Shown in pieces: positions 1 to 11,901 of a stretch of DNA of 64,000 nt. Both the position numbers and the translations under genes were made by a program. Source of the stretch: Cladophialophora immunda (lineage: Eukaryota; Ascomycota; Eurotiomycetes; Chaetothyriales; Herpotrichiellaceae). Location: assembly GCF_000835495.1 (NCBI RefSeq), contig NW_015622544.1:5174855-5238854 (forward strand), given 5' to 3'. Each line of letters starts with the position of its first letter. Within the stretch, counting starts at the first letter, position 1. The notes beneath the pieces are model-generated. The model saw only the letters and a program-made list of their open reading frames with translations. It made no database searches and was not told the DNA's origin.

Positions 1-2325
1 CCCTCGTTATGCTCGTTCCTTCGGCAGTGCCTAGGTCGTTTGGATGATTTCACATGCCTCCCAGCCAGGCATTTTTGACCGTCACCGCGCCGTCACAGGC
101 TATTTGAAATTAGATCAACCGCATAGATTATACCATTTCAATCACAACGCATTTCGCAATGCATAATGATCATTGTAGTAACGTTTGAAGTGGCCTACAA
201 AAGCGGCCTACAGGGCGGCCTACAGGGCGGCCTACAGAGTGGTCGACGGGGTGGGCGACAGGGTGGGTGACAGAGCGGCCTAGGAAGAGGCCTACCATTT
301 CGCAGACCAATGTATGCACCTCTTGCAGGGGGCAATTCTCGAGCCATGGTAGGCCATCAAGCCACAGAGAAAGAAAGACACATCGCTAGAGGTGATGATG
401 AGCCTTCCAGCAAGGCGAAGACAGCCACTGAACCTTTTTGAGGCAATAAACTGGTGCAAATCCAGATTTTGCGCCGACTCAGTTCCTTGGAAAAGCTGAA
501 TGATATTGAGACAAAGCACGCATGCATGGTTAATGGGGGACCGTTGCCTGGCATCTTTTGCCTTCGCCGTTGTGGTCCATCGTCGGCCAATCCATTGCCC
601 CTGAGAGCTGTGCCCAATGAAATGAGTTAGTACTGCGCCCAAGAGGTACCTTCTTGGAGCGAGATAACGGGTGACGGACAACGGAGGGCGCGCCCACCAA
701 GAAAAGCTGGCCACCCAACCTGTGTTGAGACGCAATTTGGTTTGGTCCAGGTAGGCGTGGTTCACCTCAACCTGATTCAGTTTCTTTTGTGCAGCTTGGT
801 TAGACGCAACCTGCTTGGAGGCTCCCACTTTCAAGCATGCAGACTCCGTCTGATTGGTTAGCTGTATGGTGATATGGTGAGAGCCAATGGTTGGAATGCG
901 GCTCTTGACAGAAATCCCCTACGTGGAGATCCCGCCGTGGCGCACAGGAAGAAGGATGTATAAGAGGCTCGTAATGTTGCCGTCAGCTGGAATCGCTTCG
1001 ACCGCTTTATTCATCTCTTCCTCGAGTAAAACAGCCGTCGCCGACCTCGACTCCCAATGCCTGTACTAAACAACGCCGAACAAAGTAGGCACTTCTTCGA
1101 GTTGCCTGCTAGGGACTTGAGATAGTTACTAATGTGACTGCAGAATCCCGTCATGGGACCTCGACGAGGTCGAATGTAACCTCAATCCGCTTCCCCGAAG
1201 CTTTAACGGTGCCAAAGACTTCGCAGACCTTACATGCAGCGAATGGCATTCAGCCAAAACTCGCAAAGGCTGACCTCAATGCGAACAACCAACAAGACGA
1301 GACCACTCGGTACCAGCGAACCCGAGGCTGGGTTCACGGCAACAATGGCTACTCCCACGTTGGAGACCAGGAGCGGGAGAGAAGAGACTGGATCGATAAA
1401 CAAATCCGTTCTGCGGACACGCTGTTGGGAGACCATTCCAGGTTCAAGACCACAGACGGGAATTTGAACAGTGACAATGCTGTTCAGAGCGAGACAAAAT
1501 GCCAGAGCTTGCAGTTTGTGGGGAGCTGGACGGGTGAGAAGTACAAGGAATATGGAAAGAAAACAGCCGGACTTGGAGAAGTGCAGGCACACTCCTTCTC
1601 TTCCACTATTTCGAATTGATGTTGTCAAACGTTCTCTCGGGGCGACACTGATTTATGATGCTCCTATGATGCTGTTAGGTAGACAATCTCAGAGATGATA
1701 ACCGCTCTTAAACGACCAGACTCGTGTGTATAGGGTAGAGAAGGTGAGAAATCGACCGTTGCCAGAAAACTTTACCTATCAGAATGTGAAGCGAAAGTCG
1801 ATCGAGAGAGCTACACAACCCCTTCAACGAGGGCAACATGCCCATTCAACTTCGCTGTGTGGGTTGCTTCCCCTTATCGCAGTAGAGGCTTTACGGCTTC
1901 TTCTGGCACTTTTTCTGGTCGCCTCATCTTGACCTTGAGAGGTTGTCTGAATGGCGGCAGAGTCACGCTTGCAGTAGATGAGCCGCATGTCATCAAGTAT
2001 ATATCTTGGGGAACAATTCAACGCTAATTCTTTATTGGCCTAGTGTTGCATGTCAGGTGACACGGCGAAATTGCAATGTCGCGCCGTATCGCGCTATGTC
2101 ACGCCGCGTCGGCCCTGCTCCTCTTCATCTTTCAGCCACCTCCATAGACCAGGTAGTCAGGCCTTGCCTTGGATGCTTGAAGTCTTATTCATGTCGCGGA
2201 AACGTCTCCAATGCCTCCCAAGCTGACATTGGCACGGAACTACCCAGCCTCTACCCCACCAAACCCCTGACATTGTCTATCTCAGCAGCAGCTTATCCTC
2301 AAACACATTATGTCCTAGTTCAAGA
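1..2325. other. Gene-poor left end, no supported gene
   Basis: Apart from the 12-bp tandem repeat at 191-298, I see no convincing gene here. The longest open stretch (minus strand, 292-834, 180 codons) is Arg/Ser/Trp-rich, matches no family I know and overlaps other open frames, so I do not call it. Much of 292-2020 is open in several frames at once with no clear codon bias. The stretch next to the P450 3' end (2022-2325) holds its 3' flank. Confidence 0.5.
191..298. repeat. Degenerate 12-bp tandem repeat, nine units
   Basis: Nine consecutive 12-base units occur in strict register: TGGCCTACAAAA, two exact copies of GCGGCCTACAGG, then GCGGCCTACAGA, GTGGTCGACGGG, GTGGGCGACAGG, GTGGGTGACAGA, GCGGCCTAGGAA and GAGGCCTACCAT. 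The first base in 8 of 9 units is G and positions 3-4 are nearly invariant. A 12-base period is also four codons, so a decayed repeat-coding sequence is possible, but no open frame supports that. It may be a transposon or subtelomeric satellite fragment; the origin is not determined. Confidence 0.85.
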
Positions 2326-4304
2326 CTATCTAGGAGTGAACTTCATCTTGAGCGCTGGCAAGGTGAGCGTGAATGTGTCCAGAACCTCAGTATCAAACTT
2401 GACGCCATCTTCCCCGGCGGCAAAAGCAATGTCGAAGCCAAGAGCAACCCTTGATAGAACCATGCGAAGTTCCATCATGGCAAGCTGCTTTCCTACGCAG
2501 CCGAATGCACCTATTGTCATAATCAGTACTGTCATTTACTGGAGGGCTACATTGAAAGCCTGCGGTCGGAAACACACCTTTTGAGAAAGGGAAGAAGGGG
2601 CTCTTTTCCACGCTGGTCTGTTCCCATCTTTCGGGGATAAATTCCAAAGGACGCTCGAAATATCGCGGATCTCGCTGAAGCGTATGAACTGGAACGCCAA
2701 CGATGGTGTCTCCGGGAATATAGACTTCGTCAATCTGCAGCCCTTGCGGAGGGGTGATTCGAGGAAGACCACCTGGCACAGGCGGCTTGAGACGCAATGA
2801 TTCGTTGATGATATTGTCCAAATACGGGATTTTCGACTTCTCATATGTCCAATCCTTCTCCCCCCCCGGAAATGCGGCATCAAGCTCTTCCTGGAGCTTT
2901 TTCTGCACGGTCGGATTTCTCGCCAGGTAGAAGAATGTGTTGGCCAGAGCGGCGGCGGTGGTGTCACTGACAAAGCATTAGAAGAGTGCTGCAGTCAGGG
3001 TATCGCGGGTTGGCCGATGGTGGCATACCTTCCAGCAATGATGATCAGGCGAGTATCCTCACTCAGTGCAAAGTCCGAGGGGGGTGCTGACTGGTCATTC
3101 TCATATTTGGCTTTGATCAACCACGAAATAACATCACGGGGCTCGTGGTCTTTGCCCGTCGACTGGACGCGAAATCCACCCTGTCAGCAATTTTCAACGC
3201 ATCTCGGACGGGGAGGTCGGGCACTGACTCTCTTCTTCTCTTCTTGTTGGTCCCGGCAGTATTCCATAAAGTCCTGAAAGGTTCCAGCGATTCCAGGAAT
3301 AGCACTGACAAACGCCAGCAGCCAAGGGAGGGTGCCGAGAGTGCCGATCGTGATCATTTGATCATGCAGCCCCTTGATGGCTTTGTGTTCCCCTCCGGTG
3401 GTGAGCATTTCAAAGTCCTTACTCAACCCAATGTCACCCATGACGTCGAAAGTGTAAAACATTGACCACTCAGTGATATTCATCGCCGAGTCTCCCAGCG
3501 CAGCAATGCGTGATAGCAGCAGATCCGTCTTGGCTTTCACGCGAGGCTCGTATGTCGAGAGTGCTAAGGGACTGGGGTCAGTAGCTGCTCATCAAAGATA
3601 GGAACGTCGAGCCACCTTTAATGCTAAAGCCACGGTCCCAAGCCCGTCGTCTCTGTCGCTGGATCTGCATGTCTCGTGTTGAGTTGATGGAGCACTTGTT
3701 AATGTCGTCCGACACCTGGCTGTACCAGGTCGATTTAGGCAGCTTAGTGGGAGGTCCATACACAAGCTCAATAGCAGAGGCACGATTGATTGAAATCTCG
3801 CGGGGACCTAGGCTCGAGTATCAGCAGAGGCCACTTCAGCGAGCCGATCAAGTTTCGCGTACCGACCCGAACGAAGTCGCCGTATTGCTTGTGCAAAGCC
3901 TCAACTTCATAATTGAACTGGATTTTCTTCATCGATCTTCGCAGAGCCCAAAACCGAGATAGCTTCGCGCCCCAGGGGCCGGGGAATTTCCTCAGCCGGT
4001 GGAAAAACAACCGATATATGGCAATGCTGCCATATACACCGACAAGAAATGCGCCATCGACGACGAAAACTCTGAACCCGGCCGCCAGGATCCCACGTTG
4101 TACGACAAAGGCATAGCCAAAGAAAGTCGCCGCGTTGAAGCTAGAGAAGAGAATGAGGAGCGTCCATACTCGATTGTCAATCTCGATTGGACGTATACTG
4201 TGGTGGAAAATGATTCCCAACACCAAAGCGGTAGCAGCAGTAACTCCGAGTTCAGCGTTCAGTGCATGCATGAGCAGGTTCATGGTCGCCCACTCATGTT
4301 CCAT
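2326..4304 (-). CDS. Cytochrome P450 monooxygenase with multi-span N-terminus
   Basis: Six exons join in frame (4304-3863, 3807-3616, 3563-3229, 3180-3029, 2966-2578, 2510-2326) to give about 564 residues. The parts seen are: a hydrophobic N-terminus with three or more membrane segments, a proline-rich hinge (KFPGPWG), a C-helix W..R (RRRAWDRGFS), an I-helix oxygen-binding motif AGSDTT, a K-helix ExxR (ESLRLKP), PERW, and the haem loop FSKGAFGCVGKQLA with the Cys ligand. Two introns cut through the I-helix motif and the haem loop, which is strong support for those joins. It should be an ER-anchored haem-thiolate oxygenase using NADPH-P450 reductase; the substrate is unknown. An in-frame upstream ATG at 4352 would add 16 residues. 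There is no break, and no biosynthetic backbone enzyme nearby. Confidence 0.9.
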
Positions 4305-4352
4305 GCTTGCGAGCAGGACTTTCTCTCGAGCGACGTCTGCGAGAGGAATCAA

Positions 4353-7316
4353 TCACCCGGGGAGAAAGGAGAGAAGCGATAGGACCTCAAGGGTCCCGGG
4401 GGGAAGGATGCCGGTTAATAAGGCATATACCGAAAGGGTAAGTTCGACAAAAGAGATATGCTGCCAGGAGGACTCGACGGTCGAAAAGTCATCCTACAGA
4501 TATCTGGCGCATGCGACTTCGACGAAAAGGATCCCGAGGCTCTCCAATCTCCTGAATGTCTAGTGGTCCGACACACCACTGTGGAATCGGCTTCGTTGGC
4601 GAGTCAGGTAGCAGGGGTTCTGCATTACCATTGATATGCTAGCATGCGCAGAGAAGGCCTTTTACTGGTCCCAAGGGGAATCCGACTTTGGGCACCAAAT
4701 GGCAGGCCTAGCCTTGTCTCGCTTTGCCAGGGAGGAAGCGCAGGTGGGTAAAGTCTCGGCTCTGAATGACGACGATCTTTCCTTTCTCTGCGGAACGCTC
4801 CCGAGGAGTCTTTTCTCCTATGCAAGGACAGGACACAATCCCTGCGGTGTCTGCTGGGGCTAGTCGGGTTGTGGGCCACACATTCTTTCATGTGCTTCAC
4901 CACCGTTGCGAGGTGCGCAGATCTCGAGTGACTAGGAAGCGAAGGTGGTTGGCGCGAGAATTTCGGTGCTTCCCCCATACCAGTGTGGGAAGCGAAAGAC
5001 ACTAACCGACTAGAACTTGGGTTCGCCGTGGGAGTCAGAAGGTAATTCAATTACATGAGGGGCTTCGTGCAGATGTGGATTAGACATTGTCCTTGGCTGC
5101 CTCGCGCAAGGGTAATCGCAGGCGACTCGAGAATGCGAATCCCTGTAGGATGGCTTGTTGTGTCGACGTACATGACCTAGCGAAATAGCTCCACGTTTAC
5201 CAAGATTTCAGAAGTCACGGAGGAGGCCGGTGAAGAATTGGGGCCGTTATGTTTCGTCCTTTGTCGATCAGCGGAGTTTTGTTACCGGCAAACCTCGTCG
5301 ACTATCCGTACCTGAAGGCACCGTCTAAGCCGCCGAAAACACGGTTGACAACAATTCAAGAGCCTCCAAGTTTGTCCGGAGATTCAGCAAGACACGCCCA
5401 TTGTGCTACCTTCTTACAAGCTTCTTTTGCCGTCGAGTCCCCATCCAATATCACGACAATATAAGTGAGTTGAGTGTTGATCCCAGGAGCGGCACGGGTC
5501 CACATTATTATTCATTAGTGATCTCCACTGATGCCCCGTATTCTGTGTTAGACTATGCAGATCCCAACGGTCGGGCAGTCGCTTCTGAATATTACGAGCA
5601 GGTAGGGGAGATGAAAAAGGGAGCCCCCGAGGGACTGGATGCGAGTGTCTCGGTCGTCGAACCAAGACCCGTTGCAGCAACGACCCTATGCACTGGCTCC
5701 GCGTCTCCGTAACGTATTCTAAACCTCTTCTGACCACATCGTTGCGCGTTAGGGGAAGAGCCTTATGGAGCCACAGGGTTTTATGGCCTCCTTATAAGGA
5801 ACTTCCCCCACAGACCCGACAACATGCTGCTCCCTGGATTCTGTCGATCAGCTTGCGTACGGTATGGATGGGTTGCCTCGAAGGACCACATTCAGGCACG
5901 CACCTGGATCCTCGGAGTAATGCGACCAATAAACACCCATTCCCACAACGGTTTCGACCAGAACCCGCAACCGTTGCAATCGTGTGGCGCCAACGCTTAG
6001 TCCAATTTTTGCCCGTTCCGCGGGCCGGTTCGCCTCTAGTGATGCCATCAGGCTGTCGCGAGAATCTTTTCGGGGAAAACAGCCCTGCTCGGAGGTTGAT
6101 TGGATCGACGAGCCCACAGGTCCAACCTCGTATCTGGGATCAGGTAACGCGAACAATCACCGATGCACATGTCGAACATGGTCGCACCCCCACTGTCCCC
6201 CGCCCTTTTTCCAGAAACAACATTCCTTGTAAAAGTCGAAATCGCATACTTTTTTTCGGTGTTTCAGAATCTGGGTCTGACTGAAGCGGAACCGCCTTCG
6301 TCGTACCTTCGTCTTTATAGACCTCACGCCCCTCCGGATAGTAGGGATGGATGCTTCTCGACGGGCCATGGACTTTGTCGATCATCGGGTCTGTTGAGGC
6401 ATGCCCACGGGCAGAATTTTCCCTCCTTGGGAGACCTCGGACACGTTGTAACCTCTGTTGGTACCCTCGCAACGGCATATGTCGCATCCCTTCCCCCTCC
6501 CCCTTGCCCACTCCTAAAATGCTCCATTGGGCATCTGTAGACAAGACGAAGGGCAAAAGCCAGGGTTCCCTGTCCGCGGAAAGAAAAAATTTTGTAGCCA
6601 GCCTCGCAGCTTCAATGCGCCGGTACGTGCATTCTGATGTCGAGGTGGTGACCTATTCCCACATATGGAGGCACCAGAGTTCATGATTTCTGGTTTGCAC
6701 ATGCACCTAATGTCGTTTCGTCGCCTTCTCAGTCTTCCTTAATAGCTGTGACCAGGCCAGACGGCCCAGTAGGCCGAGAGCAGGTCTACATTTCGTTTTG
6801 AACGCCTCTTTAATGGACGGAAAGGGCTTCTTCTATAAACGGCTTGCTCCTTACAGGGCATTTCAGCCACACAACCTATTAGTTCTTCGAATCCACGCGG
6901 GGAGTGACAGACATTCTACTCGTAAGCCAATTTGTACCAGGGTTTAGCCTCGTATTTGGACCAGATTTTCCGACCTCCCCAATTTTCTCTGTTAGGGCGA
7001 CAAGGGACGGGGTCGAGGCGATGCGAACTAACCTGTTCCCTACAATCCGACGGATTTGGGTCCCCGGGAGTGTGATCGACAGTCGACGATCTTTCGAGGT
7101 TTTCGAGTGATCCACGTAGGTATAGAGCCTTGTCCAGGTCTTCCCCCGACAAGAGCTGTCGGTTATAGCGTCTCACCTTGTGTCGACGATATATAGACCG
7201 ATGAACTTCTCGGTTTCTGGAGACTTCAAGTCTGCTGGTCAGAAGGCTTTCGTTTCCTTTCAACCGACACTGCAAGACCTGGAGAGCCCGGTTCGACAAT
7301 CCGTCTTTCGTTCAGA
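4353..7316. other. 3-kb stretch without a recognisable gene
   Basis: Both strands carry only short open frames with no family resemblance and no consistent exon series. The region is not AT-rich and keeps many CpG dinucleotides, so it does not look like heavily RIP-mutated repeat. The right end (about 7100-7316) is the promoter of the rhodopsin-like gene; a TATA-like GATATATAG sits at 7188-7196, about 125 bases before its ATG. Confidence 0.4.
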
Positions 7317-8691
7317 ATGGGTCAGCCCAAAAGCCTCCAGTTGATCTGCCATGTTGTCATCAACATTCTTTTCGGCATTGGTGAAGTCAGCATTCTGCTT
7401 CGACTGTGGACGAGAGGCATCATCTTGAAACAGCTGGGCTGGGATGACTGGGCAATGTTCTTCTGTCTGGTATGCGACTCTCCCCCTCTTGCTCTGATCT
7501 GCCGCCAGACGCAAAATATACTAACAACAAAACAGTTCTTCAACGCCGGTCAACAGGTGATATTGTATCTGTTCCTGAACCATGGCGGTGGTCGGTATGG
7601 CTGATGACACCAGCGAGCTCTGTCTTCGTCCGCTAACAGCTGTCTACAGACAAATGCAGGAGGTCCTGGCAGAGGATCCGAACAACCTGACCGTGTTGTT
7701 GAAGGTCGGTCTTCTACTCTCTACGCTCCTGCCACACCACAGCTAAAATCCATTCCAGGTCCTCTTTGCCGAAGAAATATACTACATCTGGATGCACTTC
7801 TGGATCAAACTCTGCTTCCTGCTGTTCTACCTCCGTCTGGCGAAGGAAAGAAGGTTTCGAATGTTGGTCTTCGGCACCATCGGGCTGACCGCTACAATCA
7901 CCCTCACCATTTGGCTGATCTATTGCCTCCAATGCAACCCTCTCCAGGCCTTTTGGTATCCCACACAATTCCCGACAGCGAAATGTCTGCCGTCGAAGGT
8001 GACATATTTTGTGCCAGGAAGCTTGGTACGTCCACATTTTGGGGGGATTGTTTTATATCTGGCTAACAACGCTCGTTGGTAGGAACTCTTCCTCGACAGC
8101 ATCATCCTCTTCCTCCCCGTCACCGTGTTCTGGGGCCTCCAAATGAACTGGCGTCGACGACTCGCCGTGTACTCGGTCATCACCATGGGCGGACTCGTGG
8201 TCGTCGTGTCGGGCCTCCGGCTGATTGTGGTCAACCAATTCGCCACCAACCCGGACTTCACCTACATCCTCGGCCGGATGATCCTGATCTCGGCGGTCGA
8301 GATCCAGGTCGGCATCTTTGCGGCAAACATGCCGGGGATCAAAGCGTTCTACACCGTGTGGCGGAAGGGCGAGCTGTCGTCCAACGGGACCAAGAAATCC
8401 CAAGGTAGTGCCGGCGCGGTCAGCAGCGGCCAGGCACACCAGCTCGCGACACTATGGAACAAGCACGGCGACAAGAACAAGAGGGTCGAAGACGACAAGG
8501 TCACGGACGGCGATGGCGACGGATCGGAGCGCCACCTGACGCGATCGAGGTCGTCGGAAGAACTGTCTACCGGGGTGGGAAAGGGCCAGATCAGCGTCTC
8601 GACCGAGTATGCCGTGGCGGATGATGAGGACTACCGCCGCCCACGCCGCCACTCGCACTATCACAACGCAGTACCAGACAATTTAAGATGA
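7317..8691 (+). CDS. Fungal rhodopsin-type integral membrane protein
   Basis: Five exons (7317-7469, 7536-7594, 7650-7704, 7759-8025, 8083-8691) join in frame to about 380 residues. The protein shows the usual seven-helix layout of the large fungal rhodopsin-like (Pth11-related) families: LLRLWTRG after helix 1, a GWDDWAM motif before helix 2, a hydrophobic helix beginning KLCFLLFYLRL, a loop with CNPLQAFW, a helix LFLDSIILFLPVTVFWGLQM followed by WRRRLAV, then a long polar cytoplasmic tail rich in charged residues and Ser. No CFEM domain is present. Relatives are thought to sense surface or extracellular cues, but most are uncharacterised and no ligand can be named. All introns have GT-AG ends. 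Confidence 0.87.
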
Positions 8692-9364
8692 ACTGTCCCG
8701 GTTCAACCACAGGCAAGGCCTTGCCTTGTGCAGGAGAAATATGTCAATATGGAGCTTGGAACAAGCACGCGCGAGGCCGGATAACGACAGCAATACCCTT
8801 GCAACAGCACCTGCAAGACGATATCAGGGAGGCAGACCTATCTAGACATCTATCAGAGGAGCAACAGCGACATGTACATTAGCAACAAGTTGACTAGAAT
8901 GCTGGCTCCAACCATTTTCATCCATGAAATGTATCGGTGAAGCCGTCACAAGTCGTCTTAGATCACAGCTTGATGTTGTGACCAAGTCCTGATTTGGCCA
9001 GTAGCATCTTATGCCGTTCTATTCATTCAACAGTTCCCCAAGCCCGTCCTGTAGGATGGGGGAAATCAACACCTCCATGGAGGCTGTGGCGATCGTCACG
9101 TTAGATGGCACTGAATTGAGCCCGCCATCAAACCCCCCAGGTGACTCTCCCCGAAGACTCGACGCGTAGACGATAATTTCATCTCGCTCATCGCAAGCGA
9201 ACCTGTCCGTGACTGTACCAGTGTCTGACCTACCTGCGTTGCCCTTCTCTTCTCTCGTGCGCGAATATTGAAATTCATCTTCGTCATGAGCTGATACATG
9301 AGCTTTTGGATCAATCAGGGCATCCTCAACATTGGAACTTCCTCGGGAAGAAGCCTCAGGCGCT
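8692..9364. other. Intergenic, no supported gene
   Basis: This holds the 3' flanks of the rhodopsin-like gene and of the convergent minus-strand gene. An open minus frame at 9019-9408 overlaps the end of that gene in another frame; it is polar and low in complexity and is not called. Confidence 0.4.
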
Positions 9365-9986
9365 TCAATCACGGACCACTTCGTGCGCCATGGCGCAGAT
9401 CGACGCACAGCTCTCGGGATGCGCGGCCAGCATCTCCATCGCCCACTGACACCTTCGGCATTCCTCGAGCCGGCTCAGGAGCTCGACGATGAACGCGTCC
9501 TCGAGGGGATCGAATCTTCCGAGACGGAGCTCCACGTCAGTCCGCTCTTGACACTCGCGCAGGACGTCCTGGGAGAAGTCGAGGGGCAGGGTCGTCGACG
9601 ACGGGCGGATGTGGGCCCCCTTCGCGGAGAACGGGATATACACCGCCGCACTGGCCGAGGGAATGAAGAAAGGCCCGGTGGATCGAGACGACGACAGCGC
9701 CGACGTCTCGGGGAGAAGGGGATGATGGCGTGTCTCGACTGTGTCGTTCTCAGGGTCAAGAGCAGTTCGTAGGAGTATGCCATCCTCTTTGCTCACCTGG
9801 CTTCTCCCACAGCTCCCGCAGACGGTCGAGCGTCAGAGACAACTCGACAGGCGTCGGCATGGCGCGGCCATGGCCCTCCTTCGTCCGGGGCGCGTGGCCC
9901 GGATGACGGATTGGAACGTGCTCGGGGCCCATCAAGCTGGGCGGCAGGGGTCTGTGTTTAGGGTTCTTCGAAACATCGGTCTTCAC
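9365..9986 (-). CDS. Hypothetical protein, unrecognised family
   Basis: Two exons (9986-9797 and 9738-9365) join through a 58-base intron with a GTGAGC donor and CACAG acceptor, giving 187 residues in frame. The first exon encodes a basic, Pro/His-rich segment followed by a predicted helix (PVELSLTLDRLRELWEK). The second begins with a Ser/Pro-rich linker and ends in a charged helical region with a C-rich stretch (ECRRCQWAMEMLAAHPESC). I do not recognise the family. Support is only the clean splice and the coding-like second exon. The reading could continue in the other open frame toward 9019 if a further intron exists. Confidence 0.4.
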
Positions 9987-11119
9987 CTCGAAAAAAGGGG
10001 GGCCTCCTTCATCAGGTCGGTTCTACCTTTTCTTTTTTTTTCCCCAAGGGCCAGAAAATGAATTTGCGTATTCCGGGAGACGCAAGGCCGCTCCAAACGA
10101 CGACATCAAAAGTTCTACCTTATTCTCTCAAAAAAGGGTCGGCGAACTAGTTCCCTCGTCGCTAGCTCTCACAATGTTAAGCTTTGGAAACCAGAGGACT
10201 TTTCGTTCGACCTGACTGCCGTGATATCTCTCACACCTGCAGATCCCTACGGACTCGGGCGTTTAAGGATGTCGATCCCCCCCCAGGGAGGGGGTGAGAA
10301 AACATCCCGTCTTCACCCCTTCGTCGGGCCCCGGAGAATGTCTCCGGGACTGGTCTCTGGAGTGAGATGCTTCTTTGGAGCAGATAGTCACTTGGGAGAT
10401 GATAGACGGGACATTTGTCGCTGGTGGAAAGGGAACAGAAGACCGTCCGCTCTGGTTCAAGTTCCCCCCCCCCTTGCAAAGTTCTCCGTAAGAAAATCCC
10501 CGAACACAAATCGATCGTCCGCAGGGGTGTGACAGAGACGCGGGTTTCGACCGGGGTCAAGAGTGGGCTGACATTATGTGCCCTTCTGTATCGTGGCCGT
10601 TGGCTCGCTTGAGATTCGGCGTCGGTTCCTGGGCGCGGCCTTCGTTTTATCTGGGGTTGGACGTTGGCGTTCTGATCCTTGAACCCGTCCATGGCCTCGT
10701 CCCTGATTCGTCTCCAGAAGCTCGCGCCTTCGAAACCTACAAGTACCCATCTCCATCTCCAGCACTTCTAAAGTCGAATCTAGGAGCTGGATGGCCGCCC
10801 GATCCGAGCGGCGTGGTCAGGTCAGGTTGACTGCACTGGGGAGAACCTGGGCTTTGATATCCGTAGCGAGAGCAAAGTCACGCAGGAGTTATGTGTTGAC
10901 ATTGCGGACAGTGTTCTATTTGAGGAGCATTTTCGTGTTACATGTGCATTTGTCACGGTGCTGCCGTCTCAAGAGACACCTGTATGCCAGCTTTGAGGTA
11001 ATTGATGATACAACAAATCAATTTCTGAGCCCTGGTGTCTGGAGGCTGGCGGTTAGTCTATATGTGTTCATTACAGTCTGATGGCAGGTCACCACCTGTA
11101 CCCTTTCCAACTTCCTCGA
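9987..11119. other. Intergenic, no supported gene
   Basis: There are several short overlapping open frames (the longest on minus at 10231-10692, Arg/Pro-rich) with no recognisable domain. Homopolymer tracts occur: T-rich at about 10028-10042, C-rich at 10277-10283 and 10466-10474. Nothing is annotated. Confidence 0.4.
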
Positions 11120-11518
11120 CTACAGTCGCTTACTAAATGACGAGGTATAGTCACTGAGTAGCTTCGCAGCATCGTCTCCCATCTTAGCTTCATCCTTGAG
11201 ACTCATGTTCCCAAGGGGATCGTGAGAACTGCTATTTCGAGAGGTTGCAGCATCAGGAGACTGTTCGGTTGACCTCGATCCTGCAAGATTGCCGACTCCT
11301 TTGGACGCTTTAGGAGTAAAGTCGATTGGCGGGGGCAAGTCTGTCCCTAAAATCTTTCGGAGATCAGCCTTTGCCTCCCCAATCTGATAGCCCTCCAGAG
11401 GTGATGGTTTGGTGGGAGCTGACGACGAGTACTTTGGAATTTGCTCCATGTCCTGCCAACTGATGTATGTCGAACGAAGGTGGATGGTTCGTCCTTTGTC
11501 GTGAGGAGGGTGAGCCAA
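11120..11518 (-). pseudogene. Possible 3' exon of an unidentified gene, upstream part unresolved
   Basis: An open minus-strand frame ends at 11120 and encodes a polar segment with coding-like composition (GYQIGEAKADLRKILGTDLP, then a Ser/Asp-rich tail ending SDYTSSFSKRL). It could be entered through an acceptor at about 11519 (TATGCTAG). A second same-strand frame is open across 11347-11901, and the text further upstream reads as short protein-like fragments separated by stops (for example VMGSWPVGAGHEFALNLACG, near 11853-11915). I could not assemble a continuous gene. It is either a real multi-exon gene whose introns I cannot place or a decayed one. Confidence 0.3.
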
Positions 11519-11901
11519 CTAGCATAGAAATATAATTCGTAACGAATAGACAACTGATCATGCAGAAGAATCTTCGAGATGGATGTGCCCACATGGATTC
11601 TCGTTGTGGTCCTTGACCTGATGGTGCGACTTTCGGTCTCCTGATACTTGGGATCGTATTCCCCACCGAAATGGCAGCCCAAGTGGCCTGCTAAGAGGTC
11701 AAGAAAAGGAGCGCAAGGAGGGGTCGGCTCCCAAGACCTGTTCGACAGCTCTCTTCTCAGGTAAGAATTCAACATGGGGCGTGCAGCGGATTGCCACCAA
11801 CGGCTCCTTGCTGCAATCACGCTGCTGGAGCGCCGAAGGTGTTTACCAACCCACCGCAAGCTAAATTCAATGCGAACTCGTGCCCTGCGCCAACAGGCCA
11901 A

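Noticed and set aside
292..834. 180-codon minus-strand open frame near the tandem repeat
   Set aside because: No family resemblance, low coding character, and overlapping open frames on the same strand.
4353..7316. RIP-inactivated transposon in the gene-free stretch
   Set aside because: No strong AT bias or CpG/CpA depletion by eye, and no transposase or reverse transcriptase remnant was recognised; dinucleotide counts would decide it.
10231..10692. 153-codon minus-strand open frame
   Set aside because: Arg/Pro-rich with no domain, spans C-homopolymers and has no splice context.
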